Shown in pieces: positions 1-12,900 of a stretch of DNA of 64,000 nucleotides. Within the stretch, counting starts at the first letter, position 1, and every line of letters starts with the position of its first letter. The notes beneath the pieces were generated by a model. It was not told the DNA's origin and searched no databases. It saw nothing but the letters and a program-made list of their open reading frames with translations. The stretch comes from Elysia chlorotica (Eukaryota; Mollusca; Gastropoda; Plakobranchidae): contig RQTK01000510.1 of the NCBI GenBank assembly GCA_003991915.1, positions 123,154 through 187,153 of the forward strand, in the 5' to 3' direction. Position numbers and translations under genes: made by a program.

Positions 1-1503
1 GGTGGGTACGTGCGGGCGACCGTGATAGCAGTGGTCAAGGGGTCGGCCATTGAGGCAGTGGTCAAGGGGTCGGCCATTGAGGCAGTGGTCAAGGGGTCGG
101 CCATGGAGCAGTGGTCAAGGGGACGGCCAGTGAGGCAGTGGTCAAGGACGAGGATACCAGATAGCCTTGGTCAAGGGGTCGGCCATTGAGGCAGTGGTCA
201 AGGGGTCGGCCATTGAGGCAGTGGTCAAGGACGAGGATACCAGATAGCCTTGGTCAAGGGGACGGCCATTGAGGCAGTGGTCAAGGACGAGGATACCAGA
301 TAGCCTTGGTCAAGGGGTCGGCCATTGAAGCAGTGGTCAAGGGGTCGGCCATTGAGGCAGTGGTCAAGGGGACGGCCATTGAGGCAGTGGTCAAGGGGTC
401 GGCCACTGAGGCAGTGGTCAAGGGGTCGGCCATTGAGGCAGTGGTCAAGGGGTCGGCCATTGAGGCAGTGGTCAAGGGGACGGCCATTGAGGCAGTGGTC
501 AAGGGGACGGCCAGTGAGGCAGTGGTCAAGGGGTCAAGGGGTCGGCCAGTGAGGCAGTGGTCAAGGGGTCGGCCATTGAGGCAGTGGTCAAGGGGACGGC
601 CATTGAGGCAGTGGTCAAGGGGTCGGCCATTGAGGCAGTGGTCAAGGGCGAGGATACCAGATAGCCTTGGTCAAGGGGACGGCCATTGAGGCAGTGGTCA
701 AGGGGTCGGCCATTGAGGCAATGGTCAAGGACGAGGATACCAGATAGCCTTGGTCAAGGGGTCGGCCATTGAGGCAGTGGTCAAGGGCGAGGATACCAGA
801 TAGCCTTGGTCAAGGGGACGGCCACTGAGGCAGTGGTCAAGGGGTCGGCCATTGAGGCAGTGGTCAAGGGGTCGGCCATTGAGGCAGTGGTCAAGGGGTC
901 GGCCATTGAGGCAGTGGTCAAGGGGTCGGCCATTGAGGCAGTGGTCAAGGACGAGGATACCAGATAGTGGTCAAGGGGTCGGCCAGTGAGGCAGTGGTCA
1001 AGGGGTCGGCCAGTGAGGCAGTGGTCAAGTGGACGGCCAGTGAGGCAGTGGTCAAGGGGTCGGCCAGTGAGGCAGTGGTCAAGGGCGGGGATACCAGATA
1101 GCCTTGGTCAAGGCGTCGGCCATTGAGGCAATGGTCAAGGCGTCGGCCATTGAGGCAGTGGTCAAGGGGTCGGCCATTGAGGCAGTGGTCAAGTGGACGG
1201 CCACTGAGGTAGTGGTCAAGGGGTCGGCCATTGGGGCAGTGGTCAAGGGGGCGGCCATTGAGGCAGTGGTCAAGGACGAGGATACCAGATAGCCTTGGTC
1301 AAGGGGTCGGCCATTGAGGATGTGGTCAAGGGGTCGGCCAGTGAGGCAATGGTCAAGGGGTCGGCCACTGAGGCAGTGGTCAAGGACGAGGATACCAGAT
1401 AGCCTTGGTCAAGGGGGCGGCCATTGAGGCAATGGTCAAGGGGACGACCACTGAGGCAATGGTCAAGGGGACGACCACTGAGGCAGTGGTCAAGTGGACG
1501 GCC
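1..1503. repeat. 27-bp minisatellite array with interspersed 29-bp variant units
   Basis: The whole stretch is built from a 27-bp unit containing GGTCAAGGGGTCGGCCATTG, varied mainly at a few positions (GTCGG or GACGG; CATTG, CACTG or CAGTG). About ten times it is interrupted by a 29-bp variant carrying GACGAGGATACCAGATAGCC. Because 27 is a multiple of three, a 9-residue repeat is open in several frames on both strands (for example VVKGSAIEA forward and TTASMADPL reverse). The 29-bp units shift the frame and often contain TAG, so no frame runs through the array. I read it as a non-coding minisatellite that continues left of the window. It ends abruptly in a poly-T and poly-G run at about 1505-1531. 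Confidence 0.93.
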
Positions 1504-1781
1504 ATTTTTTTTTTTTTTTTGGGGGGGGGGGTGCTTTGTTGTTGATGTTGTTTAAAATACGTTCCATTTCGCCCCCTCCTGCCTACTATGCCTCGCGTGA
1601 AAGCTTGTTTTGGAATTCAATTGTTCGGTGGAATTCACGCATTGATTGTGGTCGCATCAAGTGACAGAGTATTTCATGCTCTTCGCACTCACGTGAAATA
1701 AATAACTTAAAGTCTTGTATTTATTGATCAAGATAGTGGCATTGTTTATCCACCATGATATAATTATTTATCTTTATTTTA

Positions 1782-3240
1782 TAGTGCATGTACAATGTTA
1801 TTTGTGTCGATTTTGTATTGACATTACACAAACATTTTTTGAGCCAATAGTATAGATATTTTTTACCATTTGAAGCAGATTAGTTTACGTTTTGAAATAC
1901 TACTACTACTTTGATTGTAGCTTTGTAATTAATCAAGTTATATCACTTGGTGTTATTTCCCATTATATATTCAAACTTATTAACATTTAAAAGCATACTT
2001 TTAACACATATTTTTTTTAAACCGTGTTTAGTAAGTGCGCCCACCTAAAAATAGAAAGAAAAAAAAACTTTTCAAGGCGTTTAACATAATTTATTGTCGG
2101 AGTTGAAATCTATATTACATGTTTATAAATTTCTTTATATTCGTGTGTGTGTGTTATTATTTTAGTGCTGATATTGTATTGAGATTACTGGTCATAATAA
2201 CGTGCTATTGAAATATAATTCGGTATCGTTCAAAGCATATTGGGTAGCTCTGTTAGTACAGCTAAGTTTAAATATATATCTTTGTAAATATTCAAGCTAT
2301 TTTCGTTGGCGTTTACCCCTTATTAAGTATTTTTTTAATGTTATATCTCCTATATTTTCGAACTACAAAGCATTTAAAAACATGTTTTTAACACAGAATG
2401 GCTTAAACAGTTTTAAGTCAGTGCGCCCACCTAATGTCTGACAGAAAATAAGGAAAACTTTAGCAATAGCATGAAACATATTATTGTCGCATTTGAATCT
2501 ATATTACATTATTATATTCTTAATATTTTAGTGTGTGTATTACATGTATTATTTTAGTACCGATATTGTATTAAAAGTACTGGTCAGAACAATGCCATAG
2601 AATTAAAAATAGGTATTTATTTAAACCCATTTGTTGGCTTTTAAAGAATTTTAGCTTCATTTAAACATAATAGCTTTGTAATTAATCAAGTTATACCCCT
2701 CATTAGGTATTATTTTCCTTTATTTCCTTATATTTTCTAACTCCTCTTTGCGATCACGCGATCCTTGATAGAAAATAAGGAAAAACATCACTAGGGGGTT
2801 AGCATGTTGTCATAATTTGAAACTTTTTGCCTTCTACATTCGTTATTTTTGTAGTGTATGCACAATGTTATTCGTGTCGTTTTGTATTGAAATTACACGA
2901 ACGTTGTACGAGCCAATAGTATATAGTCTTGTTTAACAAATGGAGCAGATTGGTTTAGTTTTTGAAATACCACTACTTGAAACTTGTAGTTTTGTAATTA
3001 ATCAAGTTATATCCCTTGACATTTACCCCTCATTAAGTATTATTTTGTGTTATTTCCCTTATATTTTCAGACTCCGAAGCATCTAAAAAGAGACTTTTAA
3101 CATAGCTTGATCTCAACGGTGTTTGATCTTTGCGCTCACCCGATCTTTGATAGAAAATAAGGAAAAACATCACTAGAGGTTCCACATGCTGTCGTGATAT
3201 AAACGTTTTGTCTTCTACATTCATTTTACTTTAATAGTAC
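1782..3240. repeat. Degenerate tandem repeat, monomer about 380 bp
   Basis: Recurring anchors show a period near 380 bp. A segment reading roughly TAGTGcATGtACAATGTTAT followed by TTTTGTATTGA starts near 1782, 2161, 2543, 2851 and 3231. A second anchor, TTTGTAATTAATCAAGTTA, recurs near 1923, 2675 and 2991. A third (GTGCGCCCACCT, or the related TTTGCGNTCACNCGATC) recurs near 2035, 2420, 2750 and 3130. Copies are clearly diverged and one is shorter (about 308 bp). No open reading frame is shared between copies, so this looks like an old satellite or a tandemly copied non-coding element. Confidence 0.8.
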
Positions 3241-3462
3241 ACATGTATGTACCATGTTTTTGCGTCGTTTTTGTATTAAGACTACACAACCATGTTTTCG
3301 CGTCGATTTTGTATTAAGACTACACAACCATGTTTTCGCGTCGATTTTGTATTATGACTACACAACCATGTTTTCGCGTTGATTTTGTATTAAGACTACA
3401 CAAAATTTGTGCAGTGAAATCGACGCGAAAACATGGTACATACTATTAAAGTAAAGTAATGT
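3219..3462. repeat. 39-bp tandem repeat inside an inverted-repeat-bounded block
   Basis: About four copies of a 39-bp unit (core GATTTTGTATTAAGACTACA) run from about 3262 to 3400. The block starts with TTTACTTTAATAGTA (about 3226) and ends with the reverse complement of that sequence (about 3416-3455), which also covers the adjoining GTACCATGTTTTCGCGTCG. It can therefore fold into a long hairpin. The 39-bp unit is itself a piece of the neighbouring 380-bp monomer, so this appears to be a local amplification plus inversion. A MITE is an alternative reading, but no clear target-site duplication was seen. Confidence 0.75.
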
Positions 3463-3965
3463 ACGAGCAAAATGTATTTAATTTTTTTATTACTTGTGTG
3501 CGGAGTGCAATGCTCCATGCTAGCGAGACATGGCCCTTGACCAAGCCAAACCTTCAACGCCTGCAGAGAAACGACAGGGCAATGATAAGACAGATCTGCA
3601 ATGTGAAGCCAGAAGATGTGGCCACCACTAGGTCAAATGAGCTATTGACGCTTCTTGGCCTTGAGGACCTGAACCTCATTCTGAAGGAGAGAAGACTCCG
3701 GTGGTATGGCCACGTGGATCGGTCAAGCGGAGCTATCAAGACAGCATTGGACATGCAAGTAACAGGAAGTCGTGGAAAAGGGAGACCCAGAATGACATGG
3801 AAGCAGGTGACAGAGAGGGATCGGAAAGACTGGAAACTCTCAACAACTGACCCTCATGACAGAAACACCTGGAGATCTGGTGTGAGATCAGCCATGCGTG
3901 CAGCAAGCCAGCTACCTGGAAGGGGGTCCACTGATGTGGATGTTGCCCCAGTACCTGCACGTTAA
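3459..3965 (+). mobile_element. LINE (non-LTR retrotransposon) 3' end: C-terminal part of the reverse transcriptase polyprotein
   Basis: The reading frame contains the block typical of the end of non-LTR retrotransposon ORF2 proteins: a SETW motif (ASETWPLT), then RNDRAMIRQIC, a leucine-rich stretch LLTLLGLEDL, and RLRWYGHVDRS followed by RGKGRPRMTWKQV. The polymerase core (FADD) is absent, so the copy is 5'-truncated, as is usual for LINEs. The frame stops at 3965 and is followed within 20 bp by a short (TGA)n tail at about 3974-3992, which probably marks the 3' end. The motif set resembles RTE/BovB-like elements, but the clade is not settled. This is element debris rather than a host gene. 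Confidence 0.85.
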
Positions 3966-4739
3966 TCAAAATACTGATGATGATGATGATGAATGAGGTC
4001 CTGACTACTAGAGTATCTGTTACAATGGCACTTGTCACTTAATTCTTATTTAATAAAATATTCCTCAAAATATAATACAAAGCATCTTTTTCTTTTTGAA
4101 TTTAAAAATAAATTAGAAATTTTGCAGTTTTAAAGAAAGGTTTGTAACTCTAGACAATAGATGATTGAATTAAATAGTTTCCCTTTTGTTTACATTAACC
4201 AACGTAGCGACAAATCACTGAGCACAACTTGTATTTTTCTTTGCGACCTGGGCTGTCTCTCCCGTGGGCAGTTTCAACAACTAGTCACTGGTAAATCTGA
4301 CAAGCTTTGCCTTAGTCTCACACCGTGGCATGAACACCAACAAATTTTTTTCTTTATTAAGATATGGGAACAAAATCATTGTACATGAAAAGTCTTTATT
4401 ACAGTATTGTACTGTTATGAACAGTAGTAAAAAGTCAACAAAACAACAAGGCCTGTGTGGGCAATGAGAATACAAAAAAATTACAATCTTTCATTGTTTC
4501 ATTTTATGGGATCATCATATCTTTGTCATGATCCATCTTGACAAAAATATTGAGTAAAGTTCTAAAAAAAATGTTTATGGCCATAAACAAAAATGCAAAC
4601 TAGCCAACTGCTTTTAGAATGCATAAATGTGCATAATTTCTTACACTTACAGTAACAATTTTTTTTTAATGTACAAGTATACAACAAAATGGCATTGGGG
4701 GACAAAACAGGAACTCGCTTGCTTCCACCCCTCTTTAGT

Positions 4740-4975
4740 TCAACATCAGCAGCTAGACCTTATTGTAAACAGGTCCCAATAATAACGTCTGACAATTTTG
4801 TGTGCTGCCACACTGATAGTGTCGAAATACCAGGGCTTCTGTCTAAGCTAATTACATTATTTTAAAATAAAATTAACCAGTAGGGAACAAACTCCGACAA
4901 AGAAATTTACCTGGCTGTGGGTTTTGAGCCAGGGATCTCCTCATTGCACTGCTTGCCCTTCCCCTTTTCTTCTGG
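4740..4975 (-). mobile_element. tRNA-derived SINE, core family 1
   Basis: Read on the minus strand, the segment starts with a tRNA-like head (about 4975-4920, B-box-like GAGATCCCTGGCTCAAAACC), then TACTGGTTAATTTT, then a core with CTGGTATTTCGACACTATCA, GTGTGGCAGCACA, TCAGACGTTA and TTGGGACC. The same order of blocks recurs at about ten other places in this window. It lies just 3' of the coilin stop codon. Confidence 0.7.
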
Positions 4976-5416
4976 TAACCAACAAATTCATATGTCATTA
5001 TCAACAAAATCATAGGCTAGGCAGCAGTCAAACTATATACTGTATAGTGAACATTCAAAATGTAATCCCTTCAAAAACTTGAAGACATAAAATAATACAG
5101 AGCAACAATCTGTGCGCACAAAAATTCTTATGATTATAGACTGAGGTGCTGTACTTGTACTTTAAAGCACAGTCATTCATAAAAAGTCAATGAAAATGTA
5201 TAGACAATGTAATAAAAGTAAATATCACAGGTCTATACATATAAACAATTACTTGTCAATTAAGCAGATATAACATATTTCAAGAAATGCACTTATTTAA
5301 GTTATTATGATGATGATGGTTGTGTTAATAATGATGGCTATGGTGTTGATGAATGCTGTGCAAGGATTTTCTTTTAATTGCACAATTCATTTTTATTTTA
5401 ACAGTGAATGAGTGAT

Positions 5417-5422
5417 TTTATT
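5417..5422 (-). promoter_or_regulatory. Candidate polyadenylation signal of the coilin gene
   Basis: AATAAA on the minus strand, about 95 bp beyond the coilin stop codon at 5515. Another AATAAA lies at about 5392-5397. The distance suits a short 3' UTR, but no transcript evidence is available. Confidence 0.4.
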
Positions 5423-5514
5423 TTTCAACCATCAAAATGTTCTGCATTGAATGTTGTATTATCAGTTGCTTTTTCCTGCACTGTAAGAATGAGGAAATCA
5501 GTATTCCAGTTTGC

Positions 5515-6850
5515 CTAAGATACCAGCTTCACCCCCATCAAGTCAGACCAGCTCACTGTGGTCTGAGGAGAGAAATGTTCAGACAAATTTCAGTACATGT
5601 ATGATTCTATAGACAAATTGATAGATGGGGAGAAAGGGTGAGCAAGTTATCAATGCTTTAATATGCTTTTGTATTAACATGTTCATGTCAATGTGAATTT
5701 GTACTGTTGTTGCTGGTATATCAACCAAAATTCCCTTATGGATGATTTAAAGTTTAACCTATCTTATCTTGCCGTGTTTATGGATACGTAACTGCCTTTG
5801 AAGCAAAAATGGCAAGTTAGAATGCTATTGTAAGTTGAAGTTCTAGAGAGTCAAATCTATTAAAAGTATTATGTTTAATTATGTTTAATACAACCTTGCC
5901 CGTAAGGGTAACTTGGTTGTAACAAAGTTTGCAGCTGGCCCACTGACTTCACTATATCCGAGGTCCACAGCATTAACAGTTGTTATGAATCAACTTTTAT
6001 CTCTCACTGTAAGTATGCATACTTCATTGAATTTTAAGCAATAGTTATAGGGATTTCTACATGTAGTAGTTACCATACCAAGTATCTGTCAGGATCATCC
6101 TCTTCACCGTCTTGTTCAATCTCAAGTTCAAACCTGCCCTGCCTCTTTTTCTCTGAGATAAAAAAGAAAATATCAATATCAATAAATTATACTTTTTATA
6201 GATGCGCCTAAAAAAAAATAATTCTTACATTTTGAAAAATGTATGTGTAGAGCATGTAAAAATGACTAGAGTGTGGGAGTCAAGGATTAAACGCTGCATA
6301 TAATTTGTCCCAAACACATAAATAATATCATGCAGATTAAAGTACATGTAATTCACATTCATCACTTTAATAACAATATTCCCCTCCCCCTCCAGTGTGC
6401 CAGCGTGATCACATCTTATGCAATTAGCTGTTTTAGTATTAATCTAATAGTTATTGGATTTTTTTTCTTATTTTAGTCTATGTACTGCAATTTTGCAATA
6501 AGACATACACTGATCAATGCTTTTGTGTAGTTCTGCGCGATATAAAATGTGAGACGCTCTGGACTTTTTAGACACAAGTCACTGAATATAAGTTTTGAGC
6601 TGGAGCCTTATAAACATAGAAAATTACTCTAAACATACTGCCTAAAGTGCATAATGAGTTATAGCTCTGTAACACACTCTCAATTTTTCAAAAGGTCACA
6701 ACTTTGGTTTGTCCCTGACCAATGTCAGATAACTTCAACAACATCATCATTGTCATCATTATAAACATCACCACCACCAACATCATCATCATCATCATTA
6801 CTATTACATGCAGTATTATACTTTTTACTGTTTTTGTTATTGTTTCAAAA

Positions 6851-6921
<71 letters not shown>

Positions 6922-9900
6922 TACCTGGTGTATATAATATTATAATTATTAATATCAATTATCATTATTATAATCATAACATGCACCTGCGTCAAAGTTC
7001 ATCAGTTTTAGCTGTGCAGGATCAACCGCTGCGTCGACTTCTAGCACGCGGGCTTTTTTGTAATCTGAGACAGTCGGACAGTAATCTTCAGAGAGTTCCA
7101 ATATCTGAATAGGAAACAAGGCAGTGAAGAGAAACAAAACAAAAAATGTAGTATTCCTGAAGTGGTTCTCATGTTTTACAATTTACTATCCTTTTATTTT
7201 TAATATTTATTTTTGTCCAGATATTCAATTATTTATTATATGTCATCTTCTAGACTTTATACATGTACATTCTGTTGGGTTTCTTTTCAAATTATAGGGC
7301 CATAGTGGACAAATTTTGTGATACACTAAAGTTCAAAAGCACGTCTCGTAAATAATTGGTAACATAATCATGACCTGACTCAAAATATCACTTGAGTACA
7401 TATGTTTTTGTTCTCCATTATAAATGAATTCAGTAATAAAGAAAAATTTGTCCCAGCCCTGGATTATACACAATGCAGTTCTCTTGTGACAATTTAATGC
7501 TGAGATTGGTACTCTGACACTAGTGACAGATTTTACTTTTACTTTACCCTGCCCTACCTAGAGTTACTACCAGTCAATTTTAGCTGCAAGATCTTTACTC
7601 AATAACTGCGAATCACTACTCCCATTCCATTGCTGCTCTAAGCTAGAACATGAGCAATCCTGCAGAGCAAGCTGGCACAAGTGGTAGGAAGTTGGGCACA
7701 CAATTTGAAGGTGCATGAATCCATTTCAAAATTTCTATGTCATATTTTGTACAGTACCCCAATGGTTAGATCAGCCTCAGTATGATGTGACCAAATGAGA
7801 CAGGTGTCCGAAGTGGCAGTGCTTAGTCTTGGGACCCAGAAGCAAAATAGCCTCTTTTTTTTTTGGACAAGCCTTTCATTTTCAACCTTCGGAGTAGCTC
7901 ATCTAAATTTGTGGTTTCTTTTGTTGGAATTGAAGTTTTAGCAACCACTTTACAGCCTTGTTTGTGTTCTTAAAACTCTTTTGATTATAGAAGGTTTCCT
8001 TTTTTAAATACAAACTGTCATTTTGATATTCGATAAGTCTTTTTGGGTTAAATTTAAAAATATAAACATTTCAGAGAAACACATCTATACTTGAGGTAAA
8101 AGCTAGGTGGATTCCTCTGAGAAAACATGAGCGCATATGGATAGATTTCATTTGATATGAAGTGTGAACAAACTACATGTTGAAGTAGACACAGTTTGCA
8201 ATCTGCGAATTAGCGGTACCTGTGGTATTCTCTTTACTAGAAAGAAAAAAAATGGGGCAGACCTTTAACGCTGACTTTAAAGGTGTGGATTTCGGGGGGG
8301 GGGATTATGAATCATATAAATGCTTACTCTGTACATGAGGAAATCCCCTATATTTGGCAGCTTTTTCATATCTGGCAAGTTGTCAGCATTGCTGTGACTT
8401 GGCCAGGTAAACCCAGGCTGTGAAGTCAATCCTTCATTCACCACTTCTCGACAAGATGGTAAGGATGCTTGTTTTTTAACAGATACCTCATCATGATCTG
8501 ATGGTGGTTGAACATTTGTCTGGGTACCAGACTTGTTGCCGGTGAGCTGGCATAAAGTTTCTTGCGACGCCTGAGGCTGTGGGAGATTGAGAAAAAGTAA
8601 AATGGGTAACATTTAATCGATCATTTCCCCTCTTATTTCTAAATGTAAACAATCTTCTAGCATTTAAGCGACACAGTCATGTATGACTGTCATCTAAAGG
8701 GAGAAAACCCTCACCATGGGGTCAGGGGAAAAAAATGGACTCCAAGGGCTAAAACTTTTAATCTTAAAAACGAAAATTTCTTATTTTTTTTACTGCGTGC
8801 ATCTCTCAAGTACATGTATCCATTTCGAATATTCAAAAAGTGGGACCCACAGATACCCTACCACCTATGGAAAAAGGTACTAACATGATGTACAATTACA
8901 ATGGGTTGAAAGTAAGACTATAATGCTTACAAGTTCTTTTTTTCTCCATTAAAACCAGTGGAGCCTAGTAATTAATTAATTAATTAGGACAGGTAAAGGT
9001 GAGTTAAGTTTATGATTTATACTTTAAAAGCAAACTAAGTTACAAAGGGGGAAAAGGGAAAACTTTGCTTTTTCAACCAAAGATGACTCCTCTAAGATTT
9101 GTTTCAACAAATAATAATTAAATTGCCTTATTTAAAATAAACATGGCGGTACGGTACAAAATTGAAGACTCTTTTTTTAAATAAATTATGCATAAATTTA
9201 TAAAACTCTAGCAAATGTTTTTACATGTATTGACAATTGCCATATACACAAAAAGACAGACTACAATCTTCACCCTTTGAGCAGAGATGACAAAAAAGGC
9301 AAAATGAAGCAAATTGTTACCATTTTGATTGAAATTGAATGTTAACGACCTTGTAAACCTAAATACAAAATAAAACATCTCATGTAACTCTTTATAACAC
9401 TAAAAAGATTAAATTTAAGCCGTCATTGACAATCTGTCTAAACCCAATGGCGACATACAACATGTACTTCCTTATTCCTGTGAAAGATATAATTGAATAA
9501 ATGCATTGACATCTATGTAACCCAAGGACAAAATATAACATCTAATTTACCTCCTTATTCCTCTGAACGACTGTTTTGGTTGTGACATGCATCCCATGGC
9601 CATTTGTTCTTGCTTCTGTGGAACAATTCCTCTGCCAATCATTTTTGACACCTGCATCCCTAATTTCTGCAGAATTTGCAACTGTAGGCTGTCTCGATAT
9701 TGCCGCAGGACTTATCTGAAGACTGGCTGGTTGCCTCCTAGTATTTCCAAGGAGTGACATAAATTTGTCATCAGCGCTCACAAAACTGTTAGGTTTGGGG
9801 ACTGCTGGCACAGCTTTATTAATATGAGGGACATTTGTACTATCCCTAGCTTTACTAATATGCACCTTTTTTTCAAAATAGCTGCCTTCAGGTGTACTAG

Positions 9901-12900
9901 AATGTACAACATCTGACTTTCTTTCAGTTTCAGCGTCACTGCCTTTAGGTGTACTATTCGCTTGTCCAACATGCTCACTAGATCCTACAACTTTTTCAAG
10001 ATGTTGAACTACTGGACTTACAGCCCATTTTTGATGTTTGAATTGTCGAGCACGTGAGACATAACGCTTCCCGTTTGAATCTGAATAGAACCCAGTTTTC
10101 TGACTTGGTGATTCATCAACTCTGCTCTTTAGATCTTCACCCTGCATGCTCAAATCTGCACTGTCTTTATGACTAACTGCATCTTCTTCATCATCATCAT
10201 CATCGTCAAAAACCAATCGATTATTTTGATGAGGTTGAAGGTGGTGTGGGAGCTTCATACTGAAGTCTCTCTCGGGAGCTATATGACTATGAGAGTGATC
10301 TGCACTAGTTATTGGCTGTTTGTCAGCCTCCTTATAACGATTGCCTTTCTTTTTGCGCCTTCTTCTCCTCTTTGTAGATACCTCGCCAGCTGTTTGAAGA
10401 GTCTGGTTATCAGATGGTGTGTTTCTTTCTAAAGCAAATTTTGCCCTATCCTCCAACAAATCTCCTCCCTTTTGTTGTTCAGCACCCAAATGGGAATGTT
10501 GGTTGCTTATCACTTTGTCTGAAACTGCATTGCCTAATTCAAGAAAACTTTTTTGTGTCATAGGCTTGCAATTTTTAGAAAATGAAGGTGAAGATTGCAG
10601 GTTTGGTCTAGAATGGTTCTCAACTTTATCACAAGATAATTGAGAAATCTGGTCAGCCCCCAAGGTGTCTTCTCTAGCCGCTGGTTGTGTGACCTGACCA
10701 TTGTTACAGTTTTGGTCGACTGATTCTGAGGTCAGTTCTACAATTCTGTCCTTAATCAAGGATTGCAGGTATTCTCTTCCTTCCTCGTTGCACAGATCTG
10801 CAACTTCTTTGCTCTTATTTTCTTTCATTTCAACATTGGACGAAGGAGTTTCTGTGGTATTGGCATGAACTGCTTCTAAAGACAAATCTGTCCTGCTCTT
10901 TTTTCTTTTCTTTTTCTTATCGTCTAACTGCACTTGAATATTGCTCTTGTCTATTTCATCTAGTTCAAAGTTATTGTCTCCCTTAAGATTCAGTCTATCT
11001 TTCTTCATCTTTTTTTTTGCGTATGTGTCAATTTCCTGTGGCGTGTGTGTTTCAGAATATTCCTTCCGTCTTTTGGCCTTGCATGATTCCTTTTCTACCG
11101 TTTTACTTTGATCACTGTCAAAAGCATCATCTGATGAACGCTTTTTGTGTCTTTTACTCTTCTTTTTTCTTCCTTCTTCACTATCAAAAGTTTGGATCAA
11201 GTTGAGGGGGGTAGAGCTGTAGAGAATAAAACAAACAAAAAGAATATTGAATAAATAAACACAATGTAATGCGATCTAAACCAAGATACTTAAACATTTA
11301 AGGACAGTAAAGTACAAATAAAAAAGGGTATTGATGCCTCGTAAACATGTTATATATTAAAGTCAAAGTTTATCTCAAAGTAAATAGGGTTCTAAAGAGC
11401 TATTCACACATTTAAGATTTATATCTTTAGGAACCATGGAACTAAAAAATATCGTGATTTTACCATTTCATTTTTTTTTAGTTTTTGATAATCTTTGTGC
11501 TACATAATATACTTTTGAGTAGGGAAAACAAGAGAAACCTATTATCTCTTTGTATCATGCAGGTGATCAAATTTAAGACGCTGTGGGTGTGATGTTGTAC
11601 AGTTCGAAACTTTTTTATATGATGAAGCGACATTCCTCTTGTGTGTCCCTTGACTTACAGCATCCATCATAGGCTTAGAACTAAGGTCTAGCCCATTTGG
11701 CAAGTTTCACAAAGAAAAGTCCCTGAAGTCTGAAGTTAAAATCAACCATAAAGCTGGAGCACTGGGTGGAGATCCAACCAAGTCATTGGGTTTGTGTAGT
11801 AAAACTCAAAGAAATGTTACTAGTAGGAGGAAGAGGATTAGTAGCACTGATAAGTAGTAGCAGCAGCAGCAGCTGCAGTAGTAGTAGAAGTAGTAGATCA
11901 GATTATCATATCGATAGATTCTATTGAAGGCGTAGGGTAACCGTAACTTCGTCTTGTAATGCATGCTGACCTGCTATAATATTATTATTAATTACATGTA
12001 GATATTGGATGAGCAGTTCCGATGCATGCCCAACTAAAAACATTTGTAGAAACTGTAGCTACCTACAATGACTTAAAATGGTGTAGCTGTTGCGCTGAGT
12101 TGATTTAACGTCCAACATCAGCACTATATTATATAGGTTATGTGGACGGGTCCCAAGACTGATGTCTGTGCTGCCACACACGAGACTGGGTGGGGATACC
12201 ACGACTCCTGTCTCAGCCGGTAACATCAAACTGACACCGACCTAACCAGTAGGGAGTGCAATCGCCAGGGCTCTAACTGAGTAACTCGGACATTTTGCAT
12301 CGGAAGCCGATTCTACCCCAGGGCCACCTGTAGACCCCCTTTAAACAATATTTGTCAATTTGATTGATTTTGAAATAACAGAATAAACTACAGCGTGATG
12401 TTGAATTTCCAAGAGAGAGAAAAAAACAGAAAAAATACACATTGGAGGCGGGGAAGAAGTGTAATGAAAAAATTAGAAATAGTACTGAAAGTCACCCAGG
12501 TCAGGGTATTGGGCCATGTACTCACAATTCGGGAAACCTGATTCTCAGCCCCTACCTTTCTTAGAGATTCAGTGATATAGCTATCACTTTATCTGCAAAT
12601 AAGAGACTCTATCAAATCATTTAATAATTATAATATAATTCTGCGAGCAGCAAAATAAAGAGACTATTCTATAGACTATTATAGAGGCTTAGCCTAGAGT
12701 CTGTAACCGTAGCCATTCACAAGGTGATCTTGTGAAGAAACCAATGGGGGAATAAATAAGGTCCACTATTCATTGATAGGCAATTACCTGGCACCTGCCT
12801 GTGTTCAGTTGGAGACCTGTGCTAGAAGCCAGTAAAAAATGAACTTTGGTGCGTGTCAGGCAGTGTCCTCACACTAGTGACTAGTCACAGCTGATCCATG

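Noticed and set aside
281..1292. Long frames on both strands of the minisatellite (VVKGSAIEA and TTASMADPL repeats)
   Set aside because: A 27-bp period makes frames open automatically; they break at every 29-bp unit and have no splice or start context.
1..1503. CRISPR-like appearance (repeats with interspersed different units)
   Set aside because: The units are contiguous, spacers are not unique, and the window is clearly animal nuclear DNA.
4919..4970. A possible extra coilin exon on the minus strand encoding KKRGRASSAMRRSLAQNPQP
   Set aside because: The tRNA-like head, B box and core blocks show it is the 5' part of a SINE. The coilin frame already ends properly at 5515 with the conserved final strand of the Tudor-like domain.
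8679..8888. 69-codon plus-strand frame in a coilin intron
   Set aside because: Runs antisense to a well-supported gene, with no motif; treated as chance.
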